NCBI GenBank assembly: GCA_017353825.1
Contig: JAFMSC010000182.1
Span: 1 to 7,869, forward strand
Direction: 5' to 3'
Source: Hyphomicrobiaceae bacterium
GTDB taxonomy: Bacteria; Pseudomonadota; Alphaproteobacteria; Rhizobiales; Hyphomicrobiaceae
Length of the DNA stretch: 7,869 nt
Under the pieces are notes generated by a model that saw nothing but the letters and a program-made list of their open reading frames with translations, was not told where the DNA came from and did no database searches. Position numbers and translations under genes: made by a program. Shown here one piece after another: positions 1-6,224 of this stretch (position 1 is its first letter; each line of letters starts with the position of its first letter).

Positions 1-12
1 TGGTGAGCGCAA

Positions 13-609
13 TCACCCCAACGATGGGGGCTTGTGCTTATTTCGTTGCCGGTCCGGCTCTTCGTCCGGCTCCGGCCGGGCCGCCTGCCCGAGCGCCTTC
101 CGGTACGTCTTCACGGCGTCACGTTCTCCTTGAACGGCAGCGGTGTCGCCTGTTCAAGGCCTCCCTGCATCTCCGTCAGAGCTTGATCCTTGGTCTGCTG
201 AGGCATCTTGCGGGTCTCGCTTGAGCTGCTCCACCTCCTTGCGCACGAGGCCCGGCGGTTCCGTGAACTGCCAGCTTTGCGCATCGAGGCCGGCGCGCAC
301 CATCGATAGGGTGCTTCCGACCTCGGCAAGCTCGTGGACGGCGGAGACGCCGCTGCTTTTGGCGATCTGCTGCAGCTGGCCCTGAAGTCGGGGTCAGGCC
401 TGTTCGCTCGCTCCTTCGAGCTTGCTCGCCAAAGGCACGAGCTCTTTCTGCGCCGAAGTGTAGCCCTTGACGGGCTTCTCGGTCAGCCTCACCTGCTTGA
501 ACACCTGCCCGCCTTCCCGGTGCGGTTGCTCCTCAGCCATGCCGGCGGCGGCAAACGGTTCGGGCCCAGCGAATGGGGCTAGGCGGGCAAGTCTCGTGCC
601 GATGATCAA
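13..609 (-). pseudogene. Decayed paralogue of the exported protein at 1851-2441
   Basis: Read on the minus strand, this stretch matches the intact protein at 1851-2441 from the signal-peptide end to the C-terminus, but in shifting frames. Matching blocks in order are GMAEEQP (after a degraded signal peptide), FKQVRLTEK, SAQKELVPLASKLEG, then QIAK, GLDAQSWQFTEPP and RKEVEQLKRD, then MPQQTKDQALTEMQ and FKENV, and finally VKTYRKALG. By eye about half of the aligned residues are identical. Lesions: an extra base near 402 and a compensating loss about 10-15 bases further on put a TGA (394-396) in the reading frame; an extra base lies near 207; a missing base lies near 115. In the last frame translation would stop at 13-15. 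The 11-base string AGGCCTGACCC is shared with the intact gene but sits one base out of frame, which shows true indels and not mere divergence. No ATG fits the expected start; TTG at 609 is only a guess. It is divergent from the methyltransferase at 687. Confidence 0.85.
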
Positions 610-686
610 CCAAGGACCGACGGGAGAGTCCCCTTGAGCTCGCCAGACTGGATGACGGGTGAAGGGTCGCCCGATACACACGAACT

Positions 687-1811
687 ATGGTGATGAGGGA
701 CGGCAGATTCAAAATCTTCCTGGCGACCGCGCCGGGCCTGGAGGATGCGCTGTGCGCGGAGGTGCGCTCCAAGGGCTTCAACTCGCCGAGGGCCGTCCCC
801 GGCGGTGTCATGGTGAGAGGCGGCTGGCCCGAGGTGTGGCGGGCGAACCTGTGGGTGCGTGGCGCTGGCCGGGTTCTGGCAGTGCTCGCCTCGTTCCGGG
901 TGCTGCATCTGGACGAGCTCAAGGCGCTGGCGCGCAAAGTGCGCTGGAGCGCGGTGCTGCGGACCGATGTGCCGTTCCGCGTGGAGGCCACCTGCGCCAA
1001 CTCGCGCGTCTATCACTCCGGCGCCGCGGCCGAGCGCGTTAAGGACGCCATCAGCGAGGCGCTTGGTGCCCCGCCGTCGCCGGAGGCGCACGTGCTCGTC
1101 AGGGTACGCATCGAGCACGATCTGTGTACGCTTGCGGTCGACACGTCGGGCGAGCCCCTGCACAAGCGCGGGGCCAAGGCGGCGGTCGGTAAGGCTCCCA
1201 TGCGGGAGACAATGGCGTCGCTGTTCCTGGCCCAATGCGGCTTCGTCGGTACCGACCCGGTCGTCGATCCGATGTGCGGCTCGGGCACGTTCGTCATTGA
1301 GGCGGCCGAGATCGCCGCCCGGCTCAACCCCGGCCGGGCGCGGCGCTTCGCGTTCGAGCAACTGGCAACGTTCGACGCTGCACTTTGGGCGCGCATGCGC
1401 GAGGTTGCGAGTGGGCGCATGCCGCCCGCGCACGTCCGCTTCTACGGCAGCGACCGTGACGCCGGCGCCATCGCCATGGCCCAGGCCAACGCCCGGCGCG
1501 CCGGCATCGCCGAGCTTGTGACGCTCCGCCAGTGCGCGATCAGCGATGTCGTCGCGCCCGGCGGGCCGCCTGGCCTCGTCATCGTCAACCCGCCCTATGG
1601 CGCACGCGTCGGTGACAGGAAGAAGCTGCCGGCGCTTTATCAGGCCCTCGGGCACACACTGATGAGAAGCTTTGCCGGCTGGCGTGTGGGCCTCATCACG
1701 AGCGAGCCCACGCTGGCCCGTACAACCGGTCTGCCTTTCCTGCCGCCGGCGGCGCCGGTCCCGCATGGGGGTTTGCGGGTGACACTGTTTCAGACCGCGG
1801 CGCTGCCGTGA
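687..1811 (+). CDS. THUMP-domain class I SAM-dependent RNA methyltransferase (RlmL/COG0116-like)
   Basis: A predicted cytoplasmic RNA guanine-N2 type methyltransferase of 374 residues. The N-terminal part begins with the FLATAPGLE-type opening (residues 11-19) and carries a THUMP-like RNA-binding region at about 45-155. LHKRGAKAAVGKAPMRE (158-174) matches the conserved linker of this family. The Rossmann catalytic domain has SAM motif I DPMCGSGTF (194-202), an acidic motif II GSDRDAGAI (254-262), and the catalytic NPPYG (301-305). Known relatives are the N-terminal half of E. coli RlmL (m2G2445 of 23S rRNA) and archaeal/bacterial Trm14/TrmN enzymes. The C-terminal RlmK domain of the fused enterobacterial enzyme is absent. 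Family assignment is firm, but the substrate base is not shown by the sequence. The start is the first ATG; ATG at 693 is also possible, and neither has a clear Shine-Dalgarno, so translation may be weakly led or leaderless. It is transcribed alone, divergent from the pseudogene and convergent with the gene ending at 1851. Confidence 0.93.
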   Translation: MVMRDGRFKIFLATAPGLEDALCAEVRSKGFNSPRAVPGGVMVRGGWPEVWRANLWVRGAGRVLAVLASFRVLHLDELKALARKVRWSAVLRTDVPFRVEATCANSRVYHSGAAAERVKDAISEALGAPPSPEAHVLVRVRIEHDLCTLAVDTSGEPLHKRGAKAAVGKAPMRETMASLFLAQCGFVGTDPVVDPMCGSGTFVIEAAEIAARLNPGRARRFAFEQLATFDAALWARMREVASGRMPPAHVRFYGSDRDAGAIAMAQANARRAGIAELVTLRQCAISDVVAPGGPPGLVIVNPPYGARVGDRKKLPALYQALGHTLMRSFAGWRVGLITSEPTLARTTGLPFLPPAAPVPHGGLRVTLFQTAALP

Positions 1812-1825
1812 CGGCGGGTCGGTTC

Positions 1826-1843
1826 GGATCCTGCGTAGGATCC
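1826..1843. terminator. Hairpin between convergent genes (possible bidirectional terminator)
   Basis: A perfect 7-base inverted repeat, GGATCCT-gcgt-AGGATCC, with a 4-base loop. It lies 15 bases past the methyltransferase stop and 7 bases past the stop of the convergent exported-protein gene. The position suits a shared transcription end. Neither strand has a T-run after the stem, so this is not a classical intrinsic terminator; it may protect 3' ends or act with Rho. Confidence 0.45.
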
Positions 1844-1850
1844 CCCGGAG

Positions 1851-2441
1851 CTATTTCCGCGCTGGGCCCTGCTCCTCGGTCTGCGACCCGAGCAGGTCAT
1901 CGAGCTCCTTTTGATATTTCTTGACCAGCGCCAGGTTCTCCTTGAACTGCAACGGGGCGGCGGTCTTCAAAGCCTCTTGCATGTCCTTGAGAGCTTGATC
2001 CCGCTCCTGTTGCGACATCTGCTTGTCTTGCTTGATCGCCTCTATCTCCTTCCTGATCTGGTCGGGGGGCTCCATAAACTGCCCTGTCTGCGGATCAAGT
2101 CCGCCGAGAACCAGGGAAATATTCGCGCTTACGTCGCCGAATTCCTCAAGCGTCGAGAAGCCGTTGCGCTTAGCAATGTCCTCGACCTGCTTTTGCAGCG
2201 CCGGGTCAGGCCTATCGGCCGCAGCCTCAAGCTGGCTCGACAAAGGCGCGAGCTGCTTCTGGGCCGAAATGAAGGCTTGAACCTTCTTTTCAGTGAGCTT
2301 CACCTGCTTGAACGGTCGCCCAGCCTCTCCCTGCGGCTGCCCCTGGGCCATACCGGGGGCGGCAAGCCCGCCGACTCCAGCGCACAATGCCAACATCCCA
2401 AGCCATATCCCAAGCCGCATCCCAAGCCATGTGGCTCTCAT
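1851..2441 (-). CDS. Small exported protein of unknown function
   Basis: I do not recognise a named family. The product is 196 residues. Residues 1-32 look like a Sec signal peptide: Arg at 2 and 9, a hydrophobic stretch over about 10-30, and likely cleavage after GMA (30-32). The mature part is charged, mostly helical by composition, with no cysteine and no further membrane segment, so a periplasmic location is inferred. Recognisable blocks are FKQVKLTEKKVQ (44-55), AQKQLAPL (60-67), RPDPALQKQVEDIAKRNGF (77-95), the central GLDPQTGQFMEPP (114-126), and a lysine/glutamine-rich C-terminal helix (about 127-184) ending in a polar tail. The family is probably conserved in Hyphomicrobiales, but that is an impression and not a search result. 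A decayed second copy lies at 13-609, beyond the methyltransferase. Residues 5-16 are encoded by a three-unit 12-base repeat. ATG at 2441 is preferred over GTG at 2444 because AGGGAG ends 6 bases before the ATG but only 3 before the GTG. Confidence 0.88.
   Translation of the reverse strand: MRATWLGMRLGIWLGMLALCAGVGGLAAPGMAQGQPQGEAGRPFKQVKLTEKKVQAFISAQKQLAPLSSQLEAAADRPDPALQKQVEDIAKRNGFSTLEEFGDVSANISLVLGGLDPQTGQFMEPPDQIRKEIEAIKQDKQMSQQERDQALKDMQEALKTAAPLQFKENLALVKKYQKELDDLLGSQTEEQGPARK
2394..2429. repeat. Three-unit 12-base tandem repeat in signal-peptide coding region
   Basis: Three adjacent 12-base units on the plus strand: CATCCCAAGCCA, TATCCCAAGCCG and CATCCCAAGCCA. Units 1 and 3 are identical and unit 2 differs at its first and last base. 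On the coding (minus) strand they encode WLGM-RLGI-WLGM, residues 5-16 of the exported protein, within its signal peptide. Gain or loss of a unit keeps the reading frame and changes the signal peptide by four residues. Confidence 0.9.
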
Positions 2442-2447
2442 CACCAG

Positions 2448-2453
2448 CTCCCT
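2448..2453 (-). promoter_or_regulatory. Ribosome binding site of the exported protein gene
   Basis: AGGGAG on the minus strand, 6 bases before ATG 2441. It decides in favour of that ATG over the GTG immediately upstream. Confidence 0.6.
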
Positions 2454-2795
2454 CTGATTGCTTGTTCCAGCTTCAGTGTTCGGGGCGACTCCTAGCCCAG
2501 GATTCGTATGGAGAATGAGGCGCCGACCGCATTCGCTCTCGGGGTGTGCGCGTTCCCGAAGCTCAACCGATTAACGCGCGGAGGCGGCGCCTTGCCTACA
2601 AATCCCCACCACATCAAGCCATCCGCCACAGGGCCGCCGGCGGACGCGCTATTGGCCCGATACCACCCCGCCAGGACCAGGATGGTCAGGGCCAGCAACA
2701 CGGGGTGCGTCTGCTTGTGAGAGTGTGCTTGCAGCGGGCTACGCAAGGCACAGGGGGGCGGTTTGTGGCGTGGCGGTAACGAATTGGTGATTGGC
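2454..2795. other. Spacer between ligA and the exported-protein gene
   Basis: About 340 bases with no confident gene. The only candidate is the minus-strand ORF at 2492-2746 described separately; the plus-strand ORFs here lack any recognisable composition or motif. I see no T-tailed hairpin after the ligA stop and no clear sigma-70 promoter for the exported-protein gene, although a promoter for it must lie here unless it is read from upstream. Confidence 0.5.
2492..2746 (-). CDS. Possible small single-pass membrane protein (doubtful)
   Basis: An unrecognised ORF of up to 84 residues between ligA and the exported-protein gene, on the same strand as both. Residues about 16-28, PVLLALTILVLAG, form a hydrophobic segment long enough to suggest a signal or membrane anchor. 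Next comes a Gly/Ala-rich stretch with LMWWGFVG, and then a basic polar tail. Codons over the hydrophobic half are GC-rich at third positions, as expected of coding sequence here, but the second half is less so. The longest form begins at TTG 2746; no Shine-Dalgarno is evident, so the start is unsure. It ends 50 bases before the ATG at 2441 and could be co-transcribed with that gene. It may equally be a chance ORF or a gene remnant. Confidence 0.28.
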   Translation of the reverse strand: MRSPLQAHSHKQTHPVLLALTILVLAGWYRANSASAGGPVADGLMWWGFVGKAPPPRVNRLSFGNAHTPRANAVGASFSIRILG

Positions 2796-4910
2796 CTATG
2801 CCCGCCCCGCCAATCGCAGCCACTCGTCCTCTGTCAGCACCGAGACGCCCGCCTCGCGGGCCTTGGCGAGCTTGGAGCCGGCATCCGCGCCGGCGATGAC
2901 GTAGTCAGTCTTCTTGGATACCGACCCCGCCACCTTGGCCCCCAGCCGCTCGGCCACCGCCTTGGCCTCGTTGCGGGTCATGCGCTCAAGGGTGCCCGTA
3001 AAGACGACAGTCTTGCCCGCAACCGGGGAGGCGGCAGATCGGGAGCGCACCAATGGCTCGACGGTCACCTCGGCAACTAAATCGTCCAACGCCGCAACGT
3101 TATGGGGCTCGCTAAAGAAGGCGATCAGCGCGTCGATGACGGTGGAGCCGATGCCCTCGATATTGTCGAGGTCCTGGTAGGCGTCGCTGCCCTCGCCGCC
3201 AGCCGTCGCAGCCTCGGCAGCGGTGCGGAACGCCTCGAAGGTGCCGAGCGCCTTCGCCAGATCCCGGCCCGTGGTTTCCCCGACGTGGCGGATGCCCAGC
3301 GCGTAGATGAAGCGGTCAAGCGGCACCTTGCGTCGGGCCTCGATGGCCTTGAACAGGTTCTCGACCGATTTGGCCCCGAAGCCCTTCTTGCTCGTCAGCC
3401 GATCGGCCTCGGAGAGGCGGGCGTCGCGGGCGGCCAGCGTGAAGATGTCGGCCGGCTGTATGATGCGGCCCTCGTCGTAGAACAGCTCGATCTGCTTCTC
3501 GCCCAGGCCCTCGATGTCGAAGGCATTGCGGGAGACGAAGTGCTTGAGGCGCTCCTTGCGCTGGGCAGGGCAGATGAGGCCGCCGGTGCAGCGCCGCACC
3601 ACGTCGCCGCCCTCGCGAACTGCCTTGCTGCCGCAGGCCGGACATACCTCGGGCATCTTGTAGGGCTTTGCATGCTGGGGCCGCTTCTCCTTGACGACGC
3701 CCAGCACCTGCGGGATCACATCGCCGGCGCGGCGCACCAACACGGTGTCGCCAACGCGGATGTCCTTGCGCGCGATCTCGTCCTCGTTGTGCAGCGTGGC
3801 GTTGGAGACCACCACGCCGCCCACCGTCACCGGCTCCAGCTTGGCTGCCGGCGTGAGCGCGCCGGTGCGGCCCACCTGGATCGTGATCTCCAGGACCCTG
3901 GTGGTGGCCTCCTCGGCCGGGAACTTGTGGGCGATGGCCCAGCGCGGGGCGCGCGAGACAAAGCCGAGCCGCTCCTGCCAGTCCAGCCGATTGACCTTGT
4001 AGACGATACCGTCGATGTCGTAGCCGAGATCGGCGCGCTCAAGCGCCACCTTGCGGTAGAAGCCGAGCATCTCGTCAACGCTGCGGCAGATGCGCATCAG
4101 CGGGTTGATGGGAAGGCCCCACGCGCCAAACGCCTCCACGACCCCTGATTGCGTGTTCGCCGGCAGGGAGCTGGCATCGCCCCAGCCGTAGGCGAAGAAG
4201 CCCAGCGGGCGGCGCGCCGTGATCGACGGGTCGAGCTGGCGCAGCGAGCCGGCCGCGGCGTTCCTCGGGTTGGCAAACAGCTTAGCGCCGGCCGCGGCCT
4301 GCTCCTCGTTGAGCTTCTTGAAGTCGGCGTGGGGCAGGTAGATCTCGCCGCGCACCTCGATGCGCTCCGGCACGTCGGTGCCGGTGAGCCGCGGCGGCAC
4401 CTGGCGGATGGTCATGACGTTGGCGGTGACGTTCTCCCCCTCCTCGCCGTCGCCGCGCGTGGCCGCCAGCGCCAGCCGGCTCCTCACGTAGGTGAGCGAA
4501 ATGGAGAGCCCGTCGATCTTGGGCTCGGCCACCATCTCCACGGGCTCCTTCGCGCCCAGGCCGAGGAAGCGGCGCACGCGGGCGCCGAATTCGGCCACCT
4601 CCTCGTCGGCGAAGGCGTTGCCTAAGGACAGCATAGGCACGGCGTGGCGCACCTTGCCGAACGCCTCGACGGGGCTCGCGCCGATGCGTCGGGACGGGCT
4701 GTCGGGGCGGCGCAGCTCGGGGAAGCGCTCCTCGATCGCGGCATTGCGCAGGCGCAGGGCGTCGTAGTCGGCGTCTGAGATCTCGGGCGCATCGCGCCGG
4801 TAATAGAGCTCGTCGTGCTGTGCGATCTCCTTGGCGAGCCGTGCCAGTTCAGTCTTCGCCTCGGCCCGGGTCAACTCGTCGACCGTCTTGGTCGTCATGC
4901 GTTGGGTCAT
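2796..4910 (-). CDS. ligA: NAD-dependent DNA ligase LigA
   Basis: Seals nicks in duplex DNA, using NAD+ to adenylate itself and releasing NMN; essential for joining Okazaki fragments and for repair. All family domains are present in 704 residues, close to the usual length. The Ia domain with YYRRDAPEISDADYD (36-50) forms the NMN-binding site. In the nucleotidyltransferase domain the KxDG motif is KIDG with catalytic Lys131, followed by RGDGEEGENVTANV and the later DGIVYKV motif (about 300-306). An OB fold follows. The Zn finger has cysteines at 423, 426, 441 and 447. Helix-hairpin-helix repeats lie at about 465-600, with GLGEKQ and GIRHVGE visible. A C-terminal BRCT domain starts at about 628 (GKTVVFTGTLERMTRNEAK). 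ATG 4910 is chosen because AGGCAGGA lies 8 bases upstream; ATG 4898 and longer forms to 4985 are alternatives. It follows bamD by 116 bases, where recN is usually found in related genomes. Confidence 0.97.
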   Translation of the reverse strand: MTQRMTTKTVDELTRAEAKTELARLAKEIAQHDELYYRRDAPEISDADYDALRLRNAAIEERFPELRRPDSPSRRIGASPVEAFGKVRHAVPMLSLGNAFADEEVAEFGARVRRFLGLGAKEPVEMVAEPKIDGLSISLTYVRSRLALAATRGDGEEGENVTANVMTIRQVPPRLTGTDVPERIEVRGEIYLPHADFKKLNEEQAAAGAKLFANPRNAAAGSLRQLDPSITARRPLGFFAYGWGDASSLPANTQSGVVEAFGAWGLPINPLMRICRSVDEMLGFYRKVALERADLGYDIDGIVYKVNRLDWQERLGFVSRAPRWAIAHKFPAEEATTRVLEITIQVGRTGALTPAAKLEPVTVGGVVVSNATLHNEDEIARKDIRVGDTVLVRRAGDVIPQVLGVVKEKRPQHAKPYKMPEVCPACGSKAVREGGDVVRRCTGGLICPAQRKERLKHFVSRNAFDIEGLGEKQIELFYDEGRIIQPADIFTLAARDARLSEADRLTSKKGFGAKSVENLFKAIEARRKVPLDRFIYALGIRHVGETTGRDLAKALGTFEAFRTAAEAATAGGEGSDAYQDLDNIEGIGSTVIDALIAFFSEPHNVAALDDLVAEVTVEPLVRSRSAASPVAGKTVVFTGTLERMTRNEAKAVAERLGAKVAGSVSKKTDYVIAGADAGSKLAKAREAGVSVLTEDEWLRLAGRA

Positions 4911-4918
4911 GCTGGCAG

Positions 4919-4926
4919 TCCTGCCT
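4919..4926 (-). promoter_or_regulatory. Ribosome binding site of ligA
   Basis: AGGCAGGA on the minus strand, 8 bases before ATG 4910. It supports this start over the in-frame ATG at 4898, four codons later, and over the longer ORF reaching 4985. Confidence 0.6.
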
Positions 4927-4948
4927 TTTCCGGCTGCGAACATACCAG

Positions 4949-4969
4949 CTTCGCGCCGGCCACGCGAAG
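4949..4969. other. Hairpin in the bamD-ligA gap
   Basis: A perfect 7-base inverted repeat, CTTCGCG and CGCGAAG, around a 7-base GC-rich loop, between the bamD stop and the ligA ribosome binding site. There is no T-run on the minus strand after it, so it is unlikely to be a strong intrinsic terminator. It could be a processing or attenuation site, or simply chance in GC-rich DNA. Confidence 0.4.
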
Positions 4970-5026
4970 GGCCGCCCATCGGCAAGTGACGGGCAGATCG
5001 CCGGGAAGGAAAGCAGCGCCGCTGCG

Positions 5027-6016
5027 TCAGCCGCCGGCGAAGCCGAGCGGCGGCTTACGCGCCGGCGTCGTCGCCGTGGGGACGCCACCCTTCGGGGTCG
5101 GCATGTCCTCGGGTGAGGGCTGGCCCGGTCCCGGCTGCTTCGGCTCGGCGGCCGGCGTCTTGGAGCCTGGCGTGATTGCCTTCAGCGCCTTCGTGAAGAA
5201 GGTATCGCCGGCTATGGACGGACTCACCCCTCCCGACTTCAGCAGCGCATAGGCGCGCTTGTACCATTCCGAGTTGGGGAAGTTGTGGCCCAGCACCGCC
5301 CCCGCGGCCTGCGCCTCAGGCACGATGCCGAGCGTCATGTTGGCCTCGACGATGCGGTAGAGCGCCTCCTCCACCTGCGGCGTGGTCTGGTAGTCGGTGA
5401 CCACCGTCTTGAAGCGGTTGATGGCGCCGATGTACTTCTTCTCGGTGAGATATTGGCGCCCCACCTCCATCTCCGAGGCCGCGAGGATGTCTTCCGCAAT
5501 CCGGATGCGGTTGATCGCCTCCTTGCTATAGGGGCTGTCGGGATAGCGCTCGACCAGCGTTCGCAGCTCCGCCAACGCCTTACGGGTGGCCGTCTGGTCG
5601 CGATAGGGGTCCTTGATGTCGTCGTAATTGGCCGAGGCGATGATGTGGTGGGCCAGTGCTGCGTCCTTGGTGCCCGGATGCAAGGTGGTGTAGCGCTTGC
5701 CCGCCGCGATCGCCTCCGGGAACTTGCCGGCCTTGTAGTAGGCATAGGCGGCCATCACCATGGCGCGGCGCGCTTCGGGCGAGTAGGGATGATCGCGGTC
5801 GAGATCCTCGAACTTCTGTGCGGCCTCCGTGTACGCCCCCCTGTTGAGTGCGCGGTCGGCATCGGCGTACATCTTGTCGGGCGGATCGGGGTTCAGCACT
5901 TTGGACATGTCCGACGTGGAGGAACACGCCCCGGCGAAAGCAAGCAACGACGCCGTCGCCGCAACCGTAAACCATCGGCGTGCGCCTCGCGCGTCGGCTA
6001 ACCACGTCGTTACCAT
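5027..6016 (-). CDS. bamD: Outer membrane assembly lipoprotein BamD (ComL/YfiO)
   Basis: The essential lipoprotein of the BAM complex; it sits on the periplasmic face of the outer membrane and works with BamA to insert beta-barrel proteins. The 329-residue product has a lipoprotein signal peptide of about 30 residues with the acceptor Cys31 in LLAFAGAC; the -3 position is Ala where Leu is usual, so the lipobox is slightly atypical. Residues about 45-265 hold the TPR array: YADADRALNRGAYTEAAQKF, RAMVMAAYAYYKAGKFPEAI, a conserved HHIIASANYDDIKDPYRDQ block typical of BamD, FKTVVTDYQTTPQVEEALYR, and NFPNSEWYKRAYALL. Residues about 283-327 form a Pro/Lys/Thr-rich, probably disordered tail that makes the protein longer than the typical enteric form (about 245). 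ATG 6016 has AGGGA 7 bases upstream and places the signal peptide correctly; the open frame to 6196 upstream is not needed. It follows lpxC on the same strand. Confidence 0.95.
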   Translation of the reverse strand: MVTTWLADARGARRWFTVAATASLLAFAGACSSTSDMSKVLNPDPPDKMYADADRALNRGAYTEAAQKFEDLDRDHPYSPEARRAMVMAAYAYYKAGKFPEAIAAGKRYTTLHPGTKDAALAHHIIASANYDDIKDPYRDQTATRKALAELRTLVERYPDSPYSKEAINRIRIAEDILAASEMEVGRQYLTEKKYIGAINRFKTVVTDYQTTPQVEEALYRIVEANMTLGIVPEAQAAGAVLGHNFPNSEWYKRAYALLKSGGVSPSIAGDTFFTKALKAITPGSKTPAAEPKQPGPGQPSPEDMPTPKGGVPTATTPARKPPLGFAGG

Positions 6017-6023
6017 GCGTCCA

Positions 6024-6028
6024 TCCCT
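6024..6028 (-). promoter_or_regulatory. Ribosome binding site of bamD
   Basis: AGGGA on the minus strand, 7 bases before ATG 6016. It fixes the start immediately before the lipoprotein signal peptide. Confidence 0.6.
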
Positions 6029-6224
6029 GCTCCGGCCCGGTTCTGGCGCCAGGCATACGTACCACAACGTGAAGGCGTGCCACCAACCCGAAGGGGCTGC
6101 CAAGGCCTCCCTCCCCTCCGTGCCGGCACCCCGAATCTCCATTACAGGAGTCGACCGTGCCTCGCCAGCCCAGGCCTCCCCCCAGGCTCCATGCAACTTG
6201 GCGCGAAATTATGGTATCGCCGCG
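6029..6224. other. lpxC-bamD intergenic spacer with two short palindromes
   Basis: About 200 bases without a supported gene; bamD's frame stays open through most of it but shows no protein-like continuation. It contains two perfect 10-base palindromes, CTGGCGCCAG at 6043-6052 and GTGCCGGCAC at 6120-6129. Either could be a protein-binding site or chance in GC-rich DNA. I find no convincing promoter or T-tailed terminator, so bamD could be read from the lpxC promoter or from an unrecognised one here. Confidence 0.4.

Noticed and set aside
394..396. TGA in the left copy as a selenocysteine or recoded codon
   Set aside because: The intact paralogue has an ordinary Asp region here, the local DNA is one base out of frame, and further frameshifts follow; decay explains it better.
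606..1766. 386-codon minus-strand ORF opposite the methyltransferase
   Set aside because: Arg/His-rich composition without any recognisable motif; it mirrors the GC-rich codons of the real plus-strand gene, whose SAM and NPPYG motifs are intact.
3102..4148. 348-codon plus-strand ORF inside ligA
   Set aside because: An antisense shadow of ligA; ligA has every catalytic and structural motif in the other strand, and this ORF shows only repetitive Ala/Gly/Leu/His composition.
5285..6001. 238-codon plus-strand ORF opposite bamD
   Set aside because: Antisense shadow with His/Arg/Gly-rich composition and no ribosome binding site; bamD on the minus strand has lipoprotein and TPR features.
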